Source: Anastatus disparis
Lineage: Eukaryota > Arthropoda > Insecta > Hymenoptera > Eupelmidae
DNA length: 64,000 bases
Assembly (NCBI GenBank): GCA_017163975.1
Contig: JAFFSR010000301.1
Span: forward strand, 2,833,001-2,897,000
Direction of reading: 5' to 3'
A program made the translations under genes and the position numbers. Under the pieces are notes generated by a model, which saw only the letters and a program-made list of their open reading frames with translations, was not told where the DNA came from and ran no database searches. Positions 11,748 through 23,474 of the stretch are shown piece by piece; position 1 is the stretch's first letter; each line of letters opens with the position of its first letter.

Positions 11748-13181
11748 CAGTCATCCCTCCGAATAAGCGCATACCCCTATGTTTGCCCGCGAGCCATGCC
11801 CCCACTGCGATTACCAAGTCCGAGCTCACTAAACTTTTGCGGACTGCTTCTCAATAAGCGCAATCGCTCATAGAGGATTTAAAATTTAAATTTTAAATAA
11901 AATCTTAATATTTTTTATTATTAATAACGAAATTTTTTATTGAAGCATAAATTTTTATTAAAAATGTTTATAAATATATTTATAATGAATATTTATAGTT
12001 TTATCAATTTTAACGTTTATTTACTTTTATTAAATGTTTTCTGACAAAATATCGTAAGCTTTTGATATTAGAAATTCATTTTGAAAATCATTCTGCAAAT
12101 TGTTTTGAATTGCGTTTTTTTTTTGCTACAGGTTCTTCGACACTCACTTTCACGGAACCACTTTCATTTTTTGCATCACTACCCTAGTGGAAATCGGTTT
12201 TGCTAATAACTGTTAATAATTAAAAATAATTGCTAATAACTGCAAATAACTGCTAAAAGCTGCTAATAACTGTTATAAATAGTTTAGTTTGAGACAGAAA
12301 TAGAGGTTATTTGCAGTTAATAGCAGTTATCATCAGTTATTAGCAGTTATTAGCAATTATTAGCATTCATAAGCAGTTATTTGTTATTTCATTAACAGTT
12401 ATTAGCAGTTATTTGCGTTTATTTACGGCTATTTGCAATTTCTTGCAATTATTTACAGTTATTAACAATTATACGCTTTTTAAGAAATTTTTTAATTTTT
12501 TATATATAGAAAAAAATTTCCAAGACAATAAATTTTTATGAATAACTATTATTTACTATAAATATCTGTAAGTTTCAGCAAATAACTATGAAAATCAGAA
12601 AACAATTGCAAATAACTGCAAGAATCCGCAAATAACGGTAAATAACTGCAAAAATAAAAAAATAACTGCAAATAACTGATACTATTATCTTAATTTTTAA
12701 AAATTGTATTGTACAAAATTGTTGTGCTTATAAATGTTAATAACTATTAATAACTGCAAATAATTACTATTAACTGAAAATAACCGCTAATTCTGTCTCA
12801 AACTAAACTATTTATAACAGTTATTAGCAGTTGTTTTCTGTTATTAGCAAAACTGATTTCCACTAGGGTAGCACCTGCTTAAACAAAAGAATTTTCGCGT
12901 TTGATTTTTTTAATCGAGTCTGACATTTTTACACACTCACCGAGTGTTTCTGTACTTATGACACGTGTCTGCTCTCAAACAGTAGCTATTAAAACAATAA
13001 ATATACGGCAATTTAAGGGACTATCGCCAATACGCTTATTGAGAAGCACTAAACCTAAAATGTGCAAGAGAGACAGGAAGTCAGGAAAAAAGGATCTATG
13101 TACGCGCGGTGGGGGAACCCCAATTCGTGGAAAACCTCTTCCCCTTGGGGGCTTCTATGCGCTTATTCGGAGGGATGACTG
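11748..13181. mobile_element. pogo/Tigger-like MITE (TA target)
   Basis: Perfect 26-bp TIRs starting CAGTCATCCCTCCGAATAAG, flanked by TA (11746-11747 and 13182-13183). A second inverted motif, CTTCTCAATAAGCG, sits further in on both sides. The CAGTC...CCC terminus and TA duplication fit pogo/Tigger elements of the Tc1/mariner group. It has no transposase. A 687 bp MITE is nested inside, so the original element was about 745 bp. Confidence 0.78.
12182..12868. mobile_element. Nested TA-flanked MITE built of phrase repeats
   Basis: Ends CCCTAGTGGAAATCGGTTTT and its near complement, flanked by TA at 12180-12181 and 12869-12870. Almost the whole interior is a degenerate repetition of an ~11 bp phrase such as GCTAATAACTG or GCAAATAACTG, switching to the complementary phrase (CAGTTATTAGC) in the second quarter. 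It inserted into the Tigger-like MITE. Confidence 0.87.
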
Positions 13182-13296
13182 TATATTGAAAAAATTATGA
13201 TATAAAAGGATAGAATTTAGGTTGCAAACCAATTGCAAACTCAGTAATTATATTAGTAAAAAATTACACATATTTTATTTATAAAATATTTCCGTG

Positions 13297-13617
13297 AAAA
13301 CGTGTGTTTCTTGAGCTATAAAAAAGTACCATTCTTTCGATCATTCTCGTATTTTCTGAGCATAATGAATATGGTAAAAACAAGAGTTTAAGCCTACCTT
13401 GGTACATGTGCCCCTCTTTAGGTAGCTGTTTGACTATTTTTAATGTAAGTTTAATTTAGGTAAAAATTACACTTACATTAAAAATAGTCAAACAGCTACC
13501 TAAAGAGGGGCACATATACCAGGGTAGGCTTAAATTATTGTTTTTACGATATTCATTGTGCTCAGAAAATTTGAGAATGATCAAAAGAATGGTACTTTTT
13601 TTATAGCTCAAGAAACA
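13297..13617. mobile_element. Hairpin MITE, right terminus displaced to 24567
   Basis: Inverted arms of ~140 bp around a short loop at ~13453, for example GTTTCTTGAGCTATAAAAAA and its complement, and AGCTACCTAAAGAGGGGCAC. The left end reads ACGTGTGTTTC. The right end reads GAAACA and then stops where the giant palindrome begins, and the missing CACACGT is found directly after that palindrome (24567-24573). So the element was cut by a later insertion with a 2-bp CA duplication. Confidence 0.7.
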
Positions 13618-14167
13618 CCCTACTGAAAAAAATGACATGAGATCTCACGATTAAAAATGAAACGAGATCTCATATGAGAACTCACGTGAGATCTCATGTG
13701 CAAAAAAATTAATTTTTCCCGATACCCGATCTCACATAAGATCTCACATGAGATCTCGTGTGCAAAAAAATTTGATTTTTTTCTACACTTATAGTTGTAA
13801 TCAATGTCAACAAATCTTAAATCTAAATGTTGGTTGGTAATTCAATTTATTTATTATATAAATAAAATTACGATTAAATGATTCTACACTACATCTACAA
13901 AACAATCGTTATCTAAAGCATGCTATTATGGATTGTGGTATTAAACTATATTTGAGCATAATTATACTTGGCAATTGAATAATAATAGAAACAAACAAAT
14001 TTTTTACGAGGATTTAAATGTTATTTACAAGTAATAGTTAAGATACTAGTCACTACAATTATGCATATTGCCTTTTACACTCAAGAAGTCCATCACTTTT
14101 CAGTGAGGTCTGAAGCGATGCCGTTCATATACAAAAGTTTGTTCAGAATTTGTGTATTCACAAATTA

Positions 14168-15205
14168 AGATACTTATTTCATATCGCAGACGAAATCATG
14201 TATTCGAGGCTCTGGGTCAGTTCACTGATTAATGACAGTTTTTCTAATCAATAGATAGTGTCGTTCTATGACGCACGCTGCATCTGGTTTAGATTTACGG
14301 CATAACAAGTCTTAGCAATTATTTCACAATTTGCATGTCGCCGTAAAAACAGTTGCAGCTTTATTCATGTCTTAGAACATTATGACAAACTACCTTCAAT
14401 GAACTGACAGTGACTTAGTACTTAAAATCTTTTTTTTATCATACTGATAAATTACTTTTACATATCATTTACAATATCGTCTTACAGATTTTAATAATAT
14501 AGATTATTCTGACTCAAGAATTTTTTATTTTTTTTTATTTTAAAGTATGATCGCAATCTTATTGCTTGTTTTCCTAATTCAGTCATGAATCTACTGTAAT
14601 CTGAAAATTTTTTAAAATCTTGCTCGAATATAATTTTAAACCATGATATATAATCATATTCATACAGACTATTCACATAATTTTCATAATAAGAGTTATA
14701 TTTGTTTACAATGTAAGTCTAAACGTTAAAAGTAAGGTAATACACATATTTTAGTATTATACTATTTGACATGTTAAAGGTCAGTTTTAGACGAGGTTTT
14801 AGGCATTTTTTACTGATCGAAAGTAGCTAAAATAGTAATTTAATTTATTTTCAATAAAAATAAATATCAGAATTGCTTTTACTTGTAAATATTTATTCAT
14901 TTCAATATATGAGAAAGGGAAGCGTGTACATTTGTCAAAATTCTTTTTTAGCTATTTTCGATCAGTAAAGTTAGTCGAAAGCTGATCCTTAATTGGAAAA
15001 TGACGCCATGAAATACCATGCCAAAACAAAGTGGCCAAAATTAGAACTACTGACCCCCGGCAAGATACATTGGGTCTTATGGCTCTACTAAATTTATTGA
15101 ATATGATGATGATCTAGTGTGCGAATACGTAATTATAATATTAGTGTGATTATATAAATTAAGGGCATGGTGATGCTTTCCCCTTCTGATAATATTTCTG
15201 ATCCA
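14168..15205. other. Left-arm-specific block of the palindrome
   Basis: Absent from the corresponding place of the right arm (about 24050). It includes a TTAA MITE (14778-14988), otherwise AT-rich sequence without a supported ORF. It is either an insertion in the left arm or a deletion from the right. Confidence 0.6.
14778..14988. mobile_element. TTAA-flanked MITE, ~211 bp
   Basis: Ends AGGTCAG and CTGATCC with TTAA at 14774-14777 and 14989-14992. The inner arms match: TTACTGATCGAAAGTAGCTA against TAGCTATTTTCGATCAGTAA. piggyBac-like target, non-coding. Confidence 0.7.
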
Positions 15206-15514
15206 AGTTTATGTTTCACTTCAATAAAAAAATTGGTAGGATTCAACTTAAGTGCGAACAACTAAAGAAATCTACCAAATACTTGAAAAGTTATATACAA
15301 ATTAGCAATTTATAGTATTTCGGGGTTAGGTTTGGCAACTTTGATATATGATTTGCGATTTAAGTTCATAAAAAAATTAGAGCTCTAAAGGATTTTTTTA
15401 TTTTAACTAAAATAATGGTATAAATATAGCTAATGTCAAAATTTGTCAAAATTTAAAGAACAAGCTGAAAAAAATAGAAAAGTAATAAATATCTTTTTCA
15501 AATTTTTTTAATTA

Positions 15515-16246
15515 TGTTACGTCACGACGTATCTTTTATTTCTTTCATTTATAATTTTAAAGTATCTTTTCACTTCATGAACTAATTAAAACAGTTATTG
15601 AACAATAAAGGAATTTGTCAAGCTAAATAGAAAAAGCGAAACAGTAAAGAGACTCAAAGTTTAATATTTGTCAATAAAACTCTTTAGTTAGCAGAATTAT
15701 AAAATTAAGTAGTTCAAATCGACAACGTGTATTTTGAAATTGTCAAACGAATCCTAAAATCATTACGAAACATAAGTATAAAAGCCGAATGAAACAAATA
15801 TTATTTGGGCACTACCCCAGGATCATTGTTGGTACCAAGTCATAAATCCTGTAATCCAAATTCCAATTCAAATTCAAATTCAAATAAAGTTATTGTATTC
15901 AATATTAATTATTTTACAAGTGTCAATAAATATCTTAAAAGTTACTTATATTCGACTCTTGAATCAATCAAGGTAAGAATATTCAATTTATATGTTATCT
16001 ATTCAAGTACTCTAAATAAATATTCTTCAATATATTTCAATTGTGAGAACGGTTTACTCAATTAAATATTGGTAGAGTTCATTTCACCACTAGATTATAC
16101 ATATATTTATATTTCATAATTATAATTTAATAATTAATTCAATTATTCCAAATTAATTTAAATTCATATTTAAAATCATACAAAAATATTCAACATAATC
16201 AAATCATACATTTTTATTTAGTCCTGGTGAAAGCCAGGACTTTACA
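15515..16246 (+). mobile_element. Solo LTR 1 (732 bp)
   Basis: Starts TGTTACGTCACG and ends GGACTTTACA (TG...CA), flanked by ATTA on both sides (15511-15514 and 16247-16250). The same place in the right arm reads straight through (rc of about 23735-23760), giving an empty site. The LTR has a TATA box (TATAAAA, 15777-15783) and a polyadenylation signal (AATAAA, 15883-15888), both on +. A 4-bp duplication fits a Gypsy-type retrotransposon. Internal genes were lost, presumably by LTR-LTR recombination. Confidence 0.88.
15777..15783 (+). promoter_or_regulatory. TATA box of solo LTR 1
   Basis: TATAAAA in the middle of the LTR, ~100 nt before AATAAA. That is the expected U3/R order for + transcription. 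Confidence 0.6.
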
Positions 16247-16604
16247 ATTAAATAAAATATATGAGAGATCCCATGTGAGATCACATATGAGATCGCACAC
16301 GAGATTGCATATGAGATCTCACATAAAATCGCTTATGAGATCGCATATGAAATCGAATGTATATTCGTTAAATTTTTAAAATAAAATGAATATATGTGCG
16401 ATCTGACATGAGATCTCACATATATTTATTTTATTTTCAAAATTCAACGAATATATATGAAATTCCATAGGCGATTTCATATGAGATCTCACATGAGAGT
16501 TCATACAATATTTACAGTAGGGATGATTTTTCTCGACTTATTCTTTAAATTTATACATATTTACTTCCGATTCTCATTTATTTAAAATAAGTTCATACCT
16601 ATAA

Positions 16605-16776
16605 GTAAATCGGTTGTAGCACAGGGACTAAGGCTCTTGGCTCATGCTCTAGTAGACCGGAGTTTAATCCCCGAGAAAATTTTGAAAAAGTTTTTCTGAA
16701 TTTTTCTCTGTGAAATAGAACTAGGAGACCAGGAAAAACCAATTACCAATTCTTCCTGGCCAATAATATTTACACG
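16605..16776 (+). mobile_element. tRNA-like SINE fragment in left arm
   Basis: Box A-like TAGCACAGGGACTAAGG (16618-16634) and box B-like GGAGTTTAATCCC (16660-16672) separated by ~25 nt, followed by a T-rich body. The inverted counterpart is on the minus strand at ~23230-23400, so the fragment predates duplication of the arms. Not a functional tRNA. Confidence 0.5.
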
Positions 16777-16858
16777 AGTAAGGTGAAATCACGGGTTTTA
16801 GTCCACAGCGATCACGAGACCCACTGGCAATAAAATAGAGGAGAAGATGATATCTCTA

Positions 16859-17492
16859 ATCCCTAGCGGAAACATAAAATGTGCATTACTGTTTAAAATA
16901 GTTTACAATTATTCAAAACTGTTTAAAAATCTTTAAAACTGTTCAAAATAGTTTATAAATGTGAAATTTGGGACATTTAAAATAGTTATAAACAGTTTTA
17001 AACATTTTTGAACATTGTAGAACAATACAGAATAATTTAAAACTAAAGTGAACATTTTCTCATATATATTATATAAATTTTAATATATAACAAAACTTTT
17101 ACAAACACAAAATTATGAAACACTGTTTGAAATCATTTCGAACTTTTTAAAACTTTTTAAAACTGTTTAAAACTGTTCAAAGGTGTTTAAAACTGTTCAA
17201 ACCCGGTTAAAACTGTTCAAGCTAATAAAAAATAGTTCATATTGATTTAAAATTATTTTGAAATATTTTGAATATTTAAAATAATCTATAACTTTTTAAC
17301 ATAAAAAATTCAAAACTATTAAACACCGTTTGAAATCATTTCGAACTTTTCAAAATTTTTCGAAAGTGTTTAAAAATGTTTAAAACTGTTCATAACTGTT
17401 TTAAATATCCTAAATTTCGCACTTATAAACAGTTTCAAACAGTTTTGAACAGTTTTAAACATTTTTAAACATTTTATATTTCCGCTAGGGAT
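16859..17492. mobile_element. TA-flanked MITE built of phrase repeats
   Basis: TIR ATCCCTAGCGGAAACATAAA and its complement, flanked by TA (16857-16858 and 17493-17494). The interior is an extended degenerate repeat of AACTGTTTAAA-type phrases and their complement. It shares the CCCTAGYGGAAA terminus and design with 12182-12868 but the interior phrase is different, so they are sister families. Confidence 0.85.
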
Positions 17493-18078
17493 TACAAACA
17501 ATTCTGATATTTATTCATATGAAAAAAAACGAAATTTATTTTTAAACTATATTTGATCGATAAAGCAAACCCTTGAAAATTTTGTTTTATAATAGGTCAT
17601 TTATTTTTGTCCTTATCTAATCTAAATCTCAACTTTATTATATATTGTATCATGAAATGAATTTTTAAATTAGTGTTTTTCAAAAACTAAATAGTAATAA
17701 AAAGATATAATTTTTTTATAAATTATTGATTTTTTCAATAATATGGCATAAAAAAAAAAATAATTTGACATTAGTGAGTAATAAAATAATCAATGATTGT
17801 TAATCAAAAACATGTATTATTTGTAAGATATTAAAAGAAAACAGGCACGATTGTTCTAAATTTATCCTAGAGCAGGGGGCTCATCTTTGTCTTTTATATT
17901 AACGAAATGAAATTTCATTTTTAACTGCAGAATGTTAAAAAAAAGGAAGCCTTATTTTTTACCATGAAAATAGTTATTAGACATTGTTTTGAAATGATAT
18001 TAAATAAGTATGTGAAAATGTTCCTTTTATTACGGAATTTCACACAAAATTTGTAACTACACAGCGTAGAAAGTTTTT

Positions 18079-18246
18079 ATAACATTGGGGCGTAAAATGG
18101 TCATTTTGTGCCCGCAAAGCAGTGCATAAAATGACCATTTTACGCCCTTCGTGTTATAAAATAGTATATGCACCAAGTGCGCAATGTACTTTCGCACTCG
18201 CCGCGAAAGTACATTTTGCGCACTTGGTGCATAAGGTACTATTTTA
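18079..18246. repeat. Two adjacent hairpins
   Basis: Hairpin 1 (18079-18157) pairs GGGCGTAAAATGGTCATTTT-type arms. Hairpin 2 (18158-18246) pairs TGCACCAAGTGCGCAATGTA with its near-perfect complement around a 7-nt loop. GC content is higher than in the surroundings. Could be a tiny foldback element or an siRNA/miRNA-like precursor; no direct evidence for expression. Confidence 0.7.
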
Positions 18247-19887
18247 ACTTCAAAGAAAATGTTTTTTGATAGAAGAAATACGGTGCAAAGAAATGAATTT
18301 CTTTGAGTCAAAGAAAAATCATTTTTAAATTCATGAAATAATTTTTAAAATAAAAAAAAAAACCTTTAATTCTTTGGTAAAATATTATATTCGAAAAAAA
18401 AATGTTCGAATTTAGAAAAATATCTTATTAACTTTAAGAAATTAGTTACTTCCAAAACAGTGCTGAAAGTTGGTAAAACTTTCTTAAAAACAATGCTATA
18501 TTTTTTTATTGAAAAAATGTAATATTTATTTAAAATAATTTTTATATGAAAATGAAAAAAGTATTTTACATCAAATAATTTTTTAATCCAAAGACGTCAT
18601 TTTTGAACTAAACAAATTAGTTCATGACTTCGATAAACCTATCTCTTTTCAACGATAGAATGTTTGTTAGTGCAGAAAAGCAGTGTAATTGATTAGATTT
18701 CCTTACATTACAAAGAAGATTTTAAATTGAAAAAATATAATTGTCAGAATGATGAAAATATGACTGAAAAACTTTGAAAATTTTCTTATTCCAATAAAGT
18801 AACTATTATTTTGATTAATAACGTACATTTCAGTAAAAGAAAAATTTCACAACAATTATTTATAAACAATTACAAAAAATAAATTTTAATTAAAATCATT
18901 ATTTAACTCTTTTAAAGAAATATTTCTTTGAATAAAAAATAATTCTTTGAATCAAAAGAGTTTCAGTAATTAAAAAAAATTGAAATTTATATTGCAGAAA
19001 AAGAACTTAAATTTATCGAAACATTTATTTGAATTAATATTTTAAATTTACTTGTGAAAAATTATTTCTATGCTTAAAAGTGATGTTTCGTGTTTTCAAA
19101 ATAATATATTCTTCTACAAAAAAATATTTTTCAGGCTTGAAAAATTCAGATATATTTTTAAAGAAAGATAATATTTATTCAATGATAAGTTACTTCTATT
19201 TAGTACGCAGAAATTAATTAATACGCAATATTCTTTATATGCATCAAAATATTTTATTAAAGGAAAAAAATTTTATTTTAATTATTTAACTTAATTTTTA
19301 TTCTGACATTACGAGATATAAATCTAAAATAAAATTAATAATTTCCAGTATGACATTTTCTTAAGTTCAAGACATATCTTATGTATGTTGAGAAATATTT
19401 TATTGATATCTAAAAATTTTATTTTCACTGACGGAATAAATGATATTAATAAAAAAAATATTTCACTGATTGCCCGAAAGAATATATTCGATACAATAAA
19501 ATTTTTTCCGTTACTAATAAATTTTTTTTCCAGTGTAGCCATTAGATCAAGTAACGGTTGTATCATCTGTCTTTTATTCTTATCATGGAGAGACAAAGAC
19601 AGAATCAGGTTCAAGTAACAACCGCTACTTGAGTTAGGTCTATGAATAGAAGCCTAAGATCGTCCATGATAATAAAAATTTATATCGTAGGAATATATAT
19701 TCAGAAGAGATTAAATTACAAATATTATTCTCTTCATTAAAAAATAATAAGTTGATTGAAAAAAAAATTTTTTCGCATTTATTTTTAGTCTATTTTCAAT
19801 TATAATAAATTTTATTAAAAACGAAGCAATTTATTTTAACATATTTTAACAATGAAAATAATACTTTTAATTTATTTAGAAATAATA

Positions 19888-20407
19888 TGTTTCGACAATG
19901 AGTCGTCCCCGAGAAGAAAAGAATAGAAAGAAAAGAAAGGAAACGAAAAAGAAGCAGAAGATAGAAGAGAAAAATAAGCGAAAGAAAAAAAAGAAAAAGA
20001 AGAAAGAAAAAAGACAAAAGGGAGGAGAGCCGTTCTGAACACTGAGCCGCGAGGTGAAGGAAGGTAGAGAAAAAAAAAACAATAAAAATGAACTGAAAAT
20101 GATACACTTTATTTGAAAACACTTTGGTTGAATTGAAAGAAAAACACTTGGTTCGATGATGAAACACTAACACATAACACACACTGAACTAGAGGAAAAT
20201 CACTTAGATGAACGCCCGGAGACGTCTGTCATGCTCAGCTGGTGGCGATGAACTGAACTGCTCCTTCCCTTGCTCCTCGTCAAGCTCCGCTACAGGAGGC
20301 GTCCCCAGCGGTGGTAAGGAGGCAAAGGACGCAAGAAAGCGTCTCCATCAAGGAAATTGTCGGGAACCCGCGCGCACCGAATTGAAGGCGCGAAACAATC
20401 CGCAACA
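19888..20407 (-). mobile_element. Solo LTR 2 (520 bp)
   Basis: TGTTTCGACAATG at the left and CCGCAACA at the right (TG...CA), flanked by AATA (19884-19887 and 20408-20411). The right arm of the palindrome shows the empty site (rc of ~22560-22600: AGAAATAATACTTTTAAT). On the minus strand an AATAAA signal lies within TTCAAATAAAGTG (rc of ~20103-20120) after a TCAGT-rich initiator region, so the LTR is oriented minus. The plus-strand purine-rich tract at 19915-20035 belongs to it. Gypsy-type by TSD length. Confidence 0.85.
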
Positions 20408-20502
20408 AATACTCTTAATCATATTTAAAAGTATTATGAAAATAATTTCAATCTATAAAATTCATAGTAAAGGGTTCAATATTTTCATCTTACCTGCCAA
20501 AA

Positions 20503-20700
20503 TTAAAATGATGGCTCTCGAATATTCGCTTTTGTGACTCGAAGGATGACAGTGAAGTTGACAGTGGTGATTTTTAACGAAGTGAAATCCGTCATTATCG
20601 AAGTCCTCACAATCGTCTGGCAAAAAAGACACAAGAGTATCTTTTTTTGTACTTTTTTAATACATCGGCTTTGTTCCAGATGCTTCTCGGGATTGCGCAT
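20503..20700 (-). pseudogene. Exon-like ORF, left-arm copy
   Basis: Inverted partner of the ORF at 22276-22515. It starts with MRNPEKHLEQS as in the other copy but loses the frame after about 30 residues. Unknown family. Confidence 0.3.
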
Positions 20701-20732
20701 GTCGTATTCGCAAAATTTATATATATATATAT

Positions 20733-22019
20733 GGGACGTTTCACGTCAACTCACCTAACAAAAAAATAGAATTCATCGAAAATGTTCTATTTGATACCCA
20801 AAATATACAAAAAAAATTTTAGAGGTCCAGGTCAAAGGGGTAAGGATTTAAATGTGATGGAATTTTTCGAATTTCCCAAATTTTTTGCTAAATAAATATT
20901 TTAATGAATTTTTTCCTCAAAAACTATCAATTTTTCGTTAAAACTTTATAGAATACTTTTTCTTGAAAATTAGATTTGGAATTCACCTGAATTTTTGCAA
21001 ATTATAATATACTGATTTTTACGCTTACTTGATCGATTTGAACATACTATTTAGTATATCTAAAAATCGAGCAGGTTAAATTGGCTTTTTAAAGTCTTAT
21101 TTTTTTTGTTTTTTTATGAGGAAAAAATATACGAAGCCTCCAGTTGGGCAGCCTTCTTAAAGTTACTTGATTGTGCAAAAAAGTCTGAATAAATCGTTAT
21201 TTTGGATCAATGATGAAATTCGTGATTTTTTTTCTGAAAAAGTATTGATTTTTGGGATCAATGTATGAAAATGTTTTTTATTGAAAATTGTATGTAAAAT
21301 GTATGTAAATTTTTGTAAAACATTATTTGCAAAACATCACAAATTATAAATGAAATTTTGAAATTTTAAAATTTATTTTTTGTTAAATTTTTAGTATATA
21401 TTGTTCATAATGTCTCAAATTACAATTTGTAAAAATATCTTCATATTCTACACATGATTTCCAATAAAAAACATTTCCATACATTTGTCCCAAAAATCAA
21501 TACTTTTTCAGAAAAAATCACGAATCTCATCATTGATCCAAAATAACGATTTTTTCAGACATTCTTGCACAATTAAGTAACTTTGAGAAGGCTGCCCAAC
21601 TGGAGGCTTCGTATATTTTTTCCTCATAAAAAAACAAAAAAAATAAGACTTTAAAAAGCCAATTTAACCTGCTCGATTTTTAGATATACTAAATAGTATG
21701 TTTAAATCGATCAAGTAAGCGTAAAAATCAGTATATTATAATTTGCAAAAATTCAAGTGAATTCTACATCTAATTTCCAAGAAAAAGAATTCTATTAAGT
21801 TTTAAAGAAAAATTGATAGTTTTTGAGGAAAAAATTTATTAAAATATTTATTTAGCAAAAAAATTGGGAAATTCGAAAAATTCCATCACGTTTAAATCCT
21901 GACCCTTTGACTTGGACCTCTAAAATTTTTTTTGTATATTTTGGGTATCAAATAGAACATTTTCACAGATTTTCGACGAATTCTATTTTTTTGTTAGGTG
22001 AGTTGACGTGAAACGTCCC
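20733..22019. mobile_element. GGGACG-ended foldback J1 at palindrome axis
   Basis: Arms of ~640 bp with almost no loop. Ends are GGGACGTTTCACGTCAACTC and its complement. The flanks are (AT)n on both sides, so the TSD cannot be read. Subterminal sequence (TACCCAAAATAT...AAATTTT) matches the TIR element at 35648-38414, defining a family. No ORF. Confidence 0.85.
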
Positions 22020-22029
22020 ATATATATAT

Positions 22030-22262
22030 ATGTATGTATTGCATCGTTTGGATGCGTTCACAAACTTTTCATTGTCTTGCTCAGGAAATTACGTTCGCAT
22101 ACAAATGGCTGTGTTTAACACGCTTTCTGAAATCGCGCACCAGTAATCTTAGTATATTGCTGTGTCCGAAAATCTACTGCACATACTGGGAGTTTCTTTG
22201 TAGATAAGCTGTATCTACCGATCAGAAAATTTCTTTTAAAGCTATTTAACGTGTGATAAATT
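22030..22262. other. Right-arm-specific block
   Basis: Absent from the left arm at ~20715. Contains CpG-bearing unique sequence; a minus-strand ORF (22115-22312) crosses it but has no recognisable domain. Confidence 0.45.
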
Positions 22263-22275
22263 TTGTGGATACGGC

Positions 22276-22515
22276 GTGCGCAACCCCGACAAGCATTTGG
22301 AACAAAGCCCATGTATAAGAAGAATACGAAAAAAAGATACTCTTGTGTCTTTTGTGTCAGATGATTGTGAGGACTCTGATAATAACGGATTTCATTTCGT
22401 TAAAAATAATCACCGTCAACTTCACTGTAATTCTTCGAGTCGCAAAGGCGAAAATTCGAGAGCCAACATTTCATTTCTAGCAGGTAAGATGAAAATATTT
22501 AATCCTTTACTATGA
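22276..22515 (+). pseudogene. Exon-like ORF with possible 5' splice site
   Basis: Reads MRNPDKHLEQSPCIRRIRKK then an acidic DDCEDSDNNG stretch and a Ser/Arg/Asn-rich part. At SFLAG the sequence becomes GTAAGATG (22485-22492), a strong 5' splice-site match, so the ORF could be an exon rather than a full gene. The inverted copy at 20503-20700 is frameshifted. It was present before the arms were duplicated. No family recognised. Confidence 0.3.
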
Positions 22516-23229
22516 ATTTTATAAATTGAAATTATTTTCATTATTTGAATAAGATTAAAAGTATTATTTCTAAATAAATTAAAAGTATTATTTTCATTGT
22601 TAAAATATGTTAGGATAAATTGCTTCGTTTTTAATAAAATTTATTATGATTGAAAATAGACTAAACAATAAATAAGAGAAAATTTTTTTTTCAATCAACT
22701 TATTATTTCTTAATAAAGAAAATAGTATTTGTTATTCAATCTATTTTGAATATATATTCCAACCATATAAATTTTCAATATCATAGACGATCTTAGCCTC
22801 CTATTCATATACCTAACTCAAGTAGCGGTTGTTACTTGAACCTAATTCTGTCTTTGTCGCTCCATGATGAGAATAAATGACAGATGATAAAAATGTTACT
22901 TGAGATCTAATAGCTACAGAGGAAAAAAAATTTCATTGTAACGAAAATAATTTAATTGTATCGAATAGATTCTTTCTTGCAATAAGTGAAATACTTTTTG
23001 TATCGTTATCATTTATTCCGTCAGTGAAAATAACATTTTTGAATATCAATAAAATATTGCTCAACATACATAAGATATTTCTTAAACTTAAAAATATCTC
23101 ATACTGGAAATTATTAATTTTATTTTAAATTAATATTTCGTAATAAAAATCAAATTTTTTTCCTCCAATAAAATATTTTTATGCAATTAAAAAATATTTC
23201 AAATTAATTAATTTCTTTGTACTAAATAT

Positions 23230-23400
23230 TGGCCAGGGGGACTTTTTAGTTGGTTTTTCCTGGTCTTTTAGTTCTATTTCACAGAGAAAAATTCAGAAAA
23301 ATTTTTCCAAAATTTTCCCGGGGATTAAACTCTGGTCTATTACAGCATGAGCCAAGAGCGTTAGCCTCTGCGCTACAACCGATTCTACTTATAGGTATGA
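23230..23400 (-). mobile_element. tRNA-like SINE fragment in right arm
   Basis: Inverted copy of 16605-16776: GGGATTAAACTC (box B complement) and CCTCTGCGCTACAACCG (box A complement). Confidence 0.5.
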
Positions 23401-23474
23401 ACTTATTTTAAATGAATGAGAATCGGAAGAGTGTAAATATGTATAAATTTAAAGAACAATCCGAGAAAAATCAT

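Larger units (their letters stand above)
13618..16522 (+). mobile_element. CCCTACTG-ended element, left-arm copy
   Basis: Ends CCCTACTGAAAA (13618) and CAGTAGGG (16515-16522). Without its two later insertions it would be ~1.13 kb, matching the 1.09 kb inverted copy at 23475-24566. The subterminal parts are packed with GAGATCTC and CATATG palindromes. No coding capacity seen. Confidence 0.75.
16777..19198. other. Large left-arm-specific block
   Basis: The right arm joins CCTGGCCAATA directly to TTTAGTAC (near 23222), whereas the left arm has ~2.4 kb between them. The block holds the MITE 16859-17492 and the twin hairpins 18079-18246; otherwise AT-rich with no supported ORF. The nature of the insert is unknown and no clean TSD was seen. 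Confidence 0.55.

Noticed and set aside
19796..20182. 128- and 68-codon minus ORFs rich in Phe/Leu/Ser
   Set aside because: They translate a purine-rich tract of solo LTR 2; low complexity, no domain.
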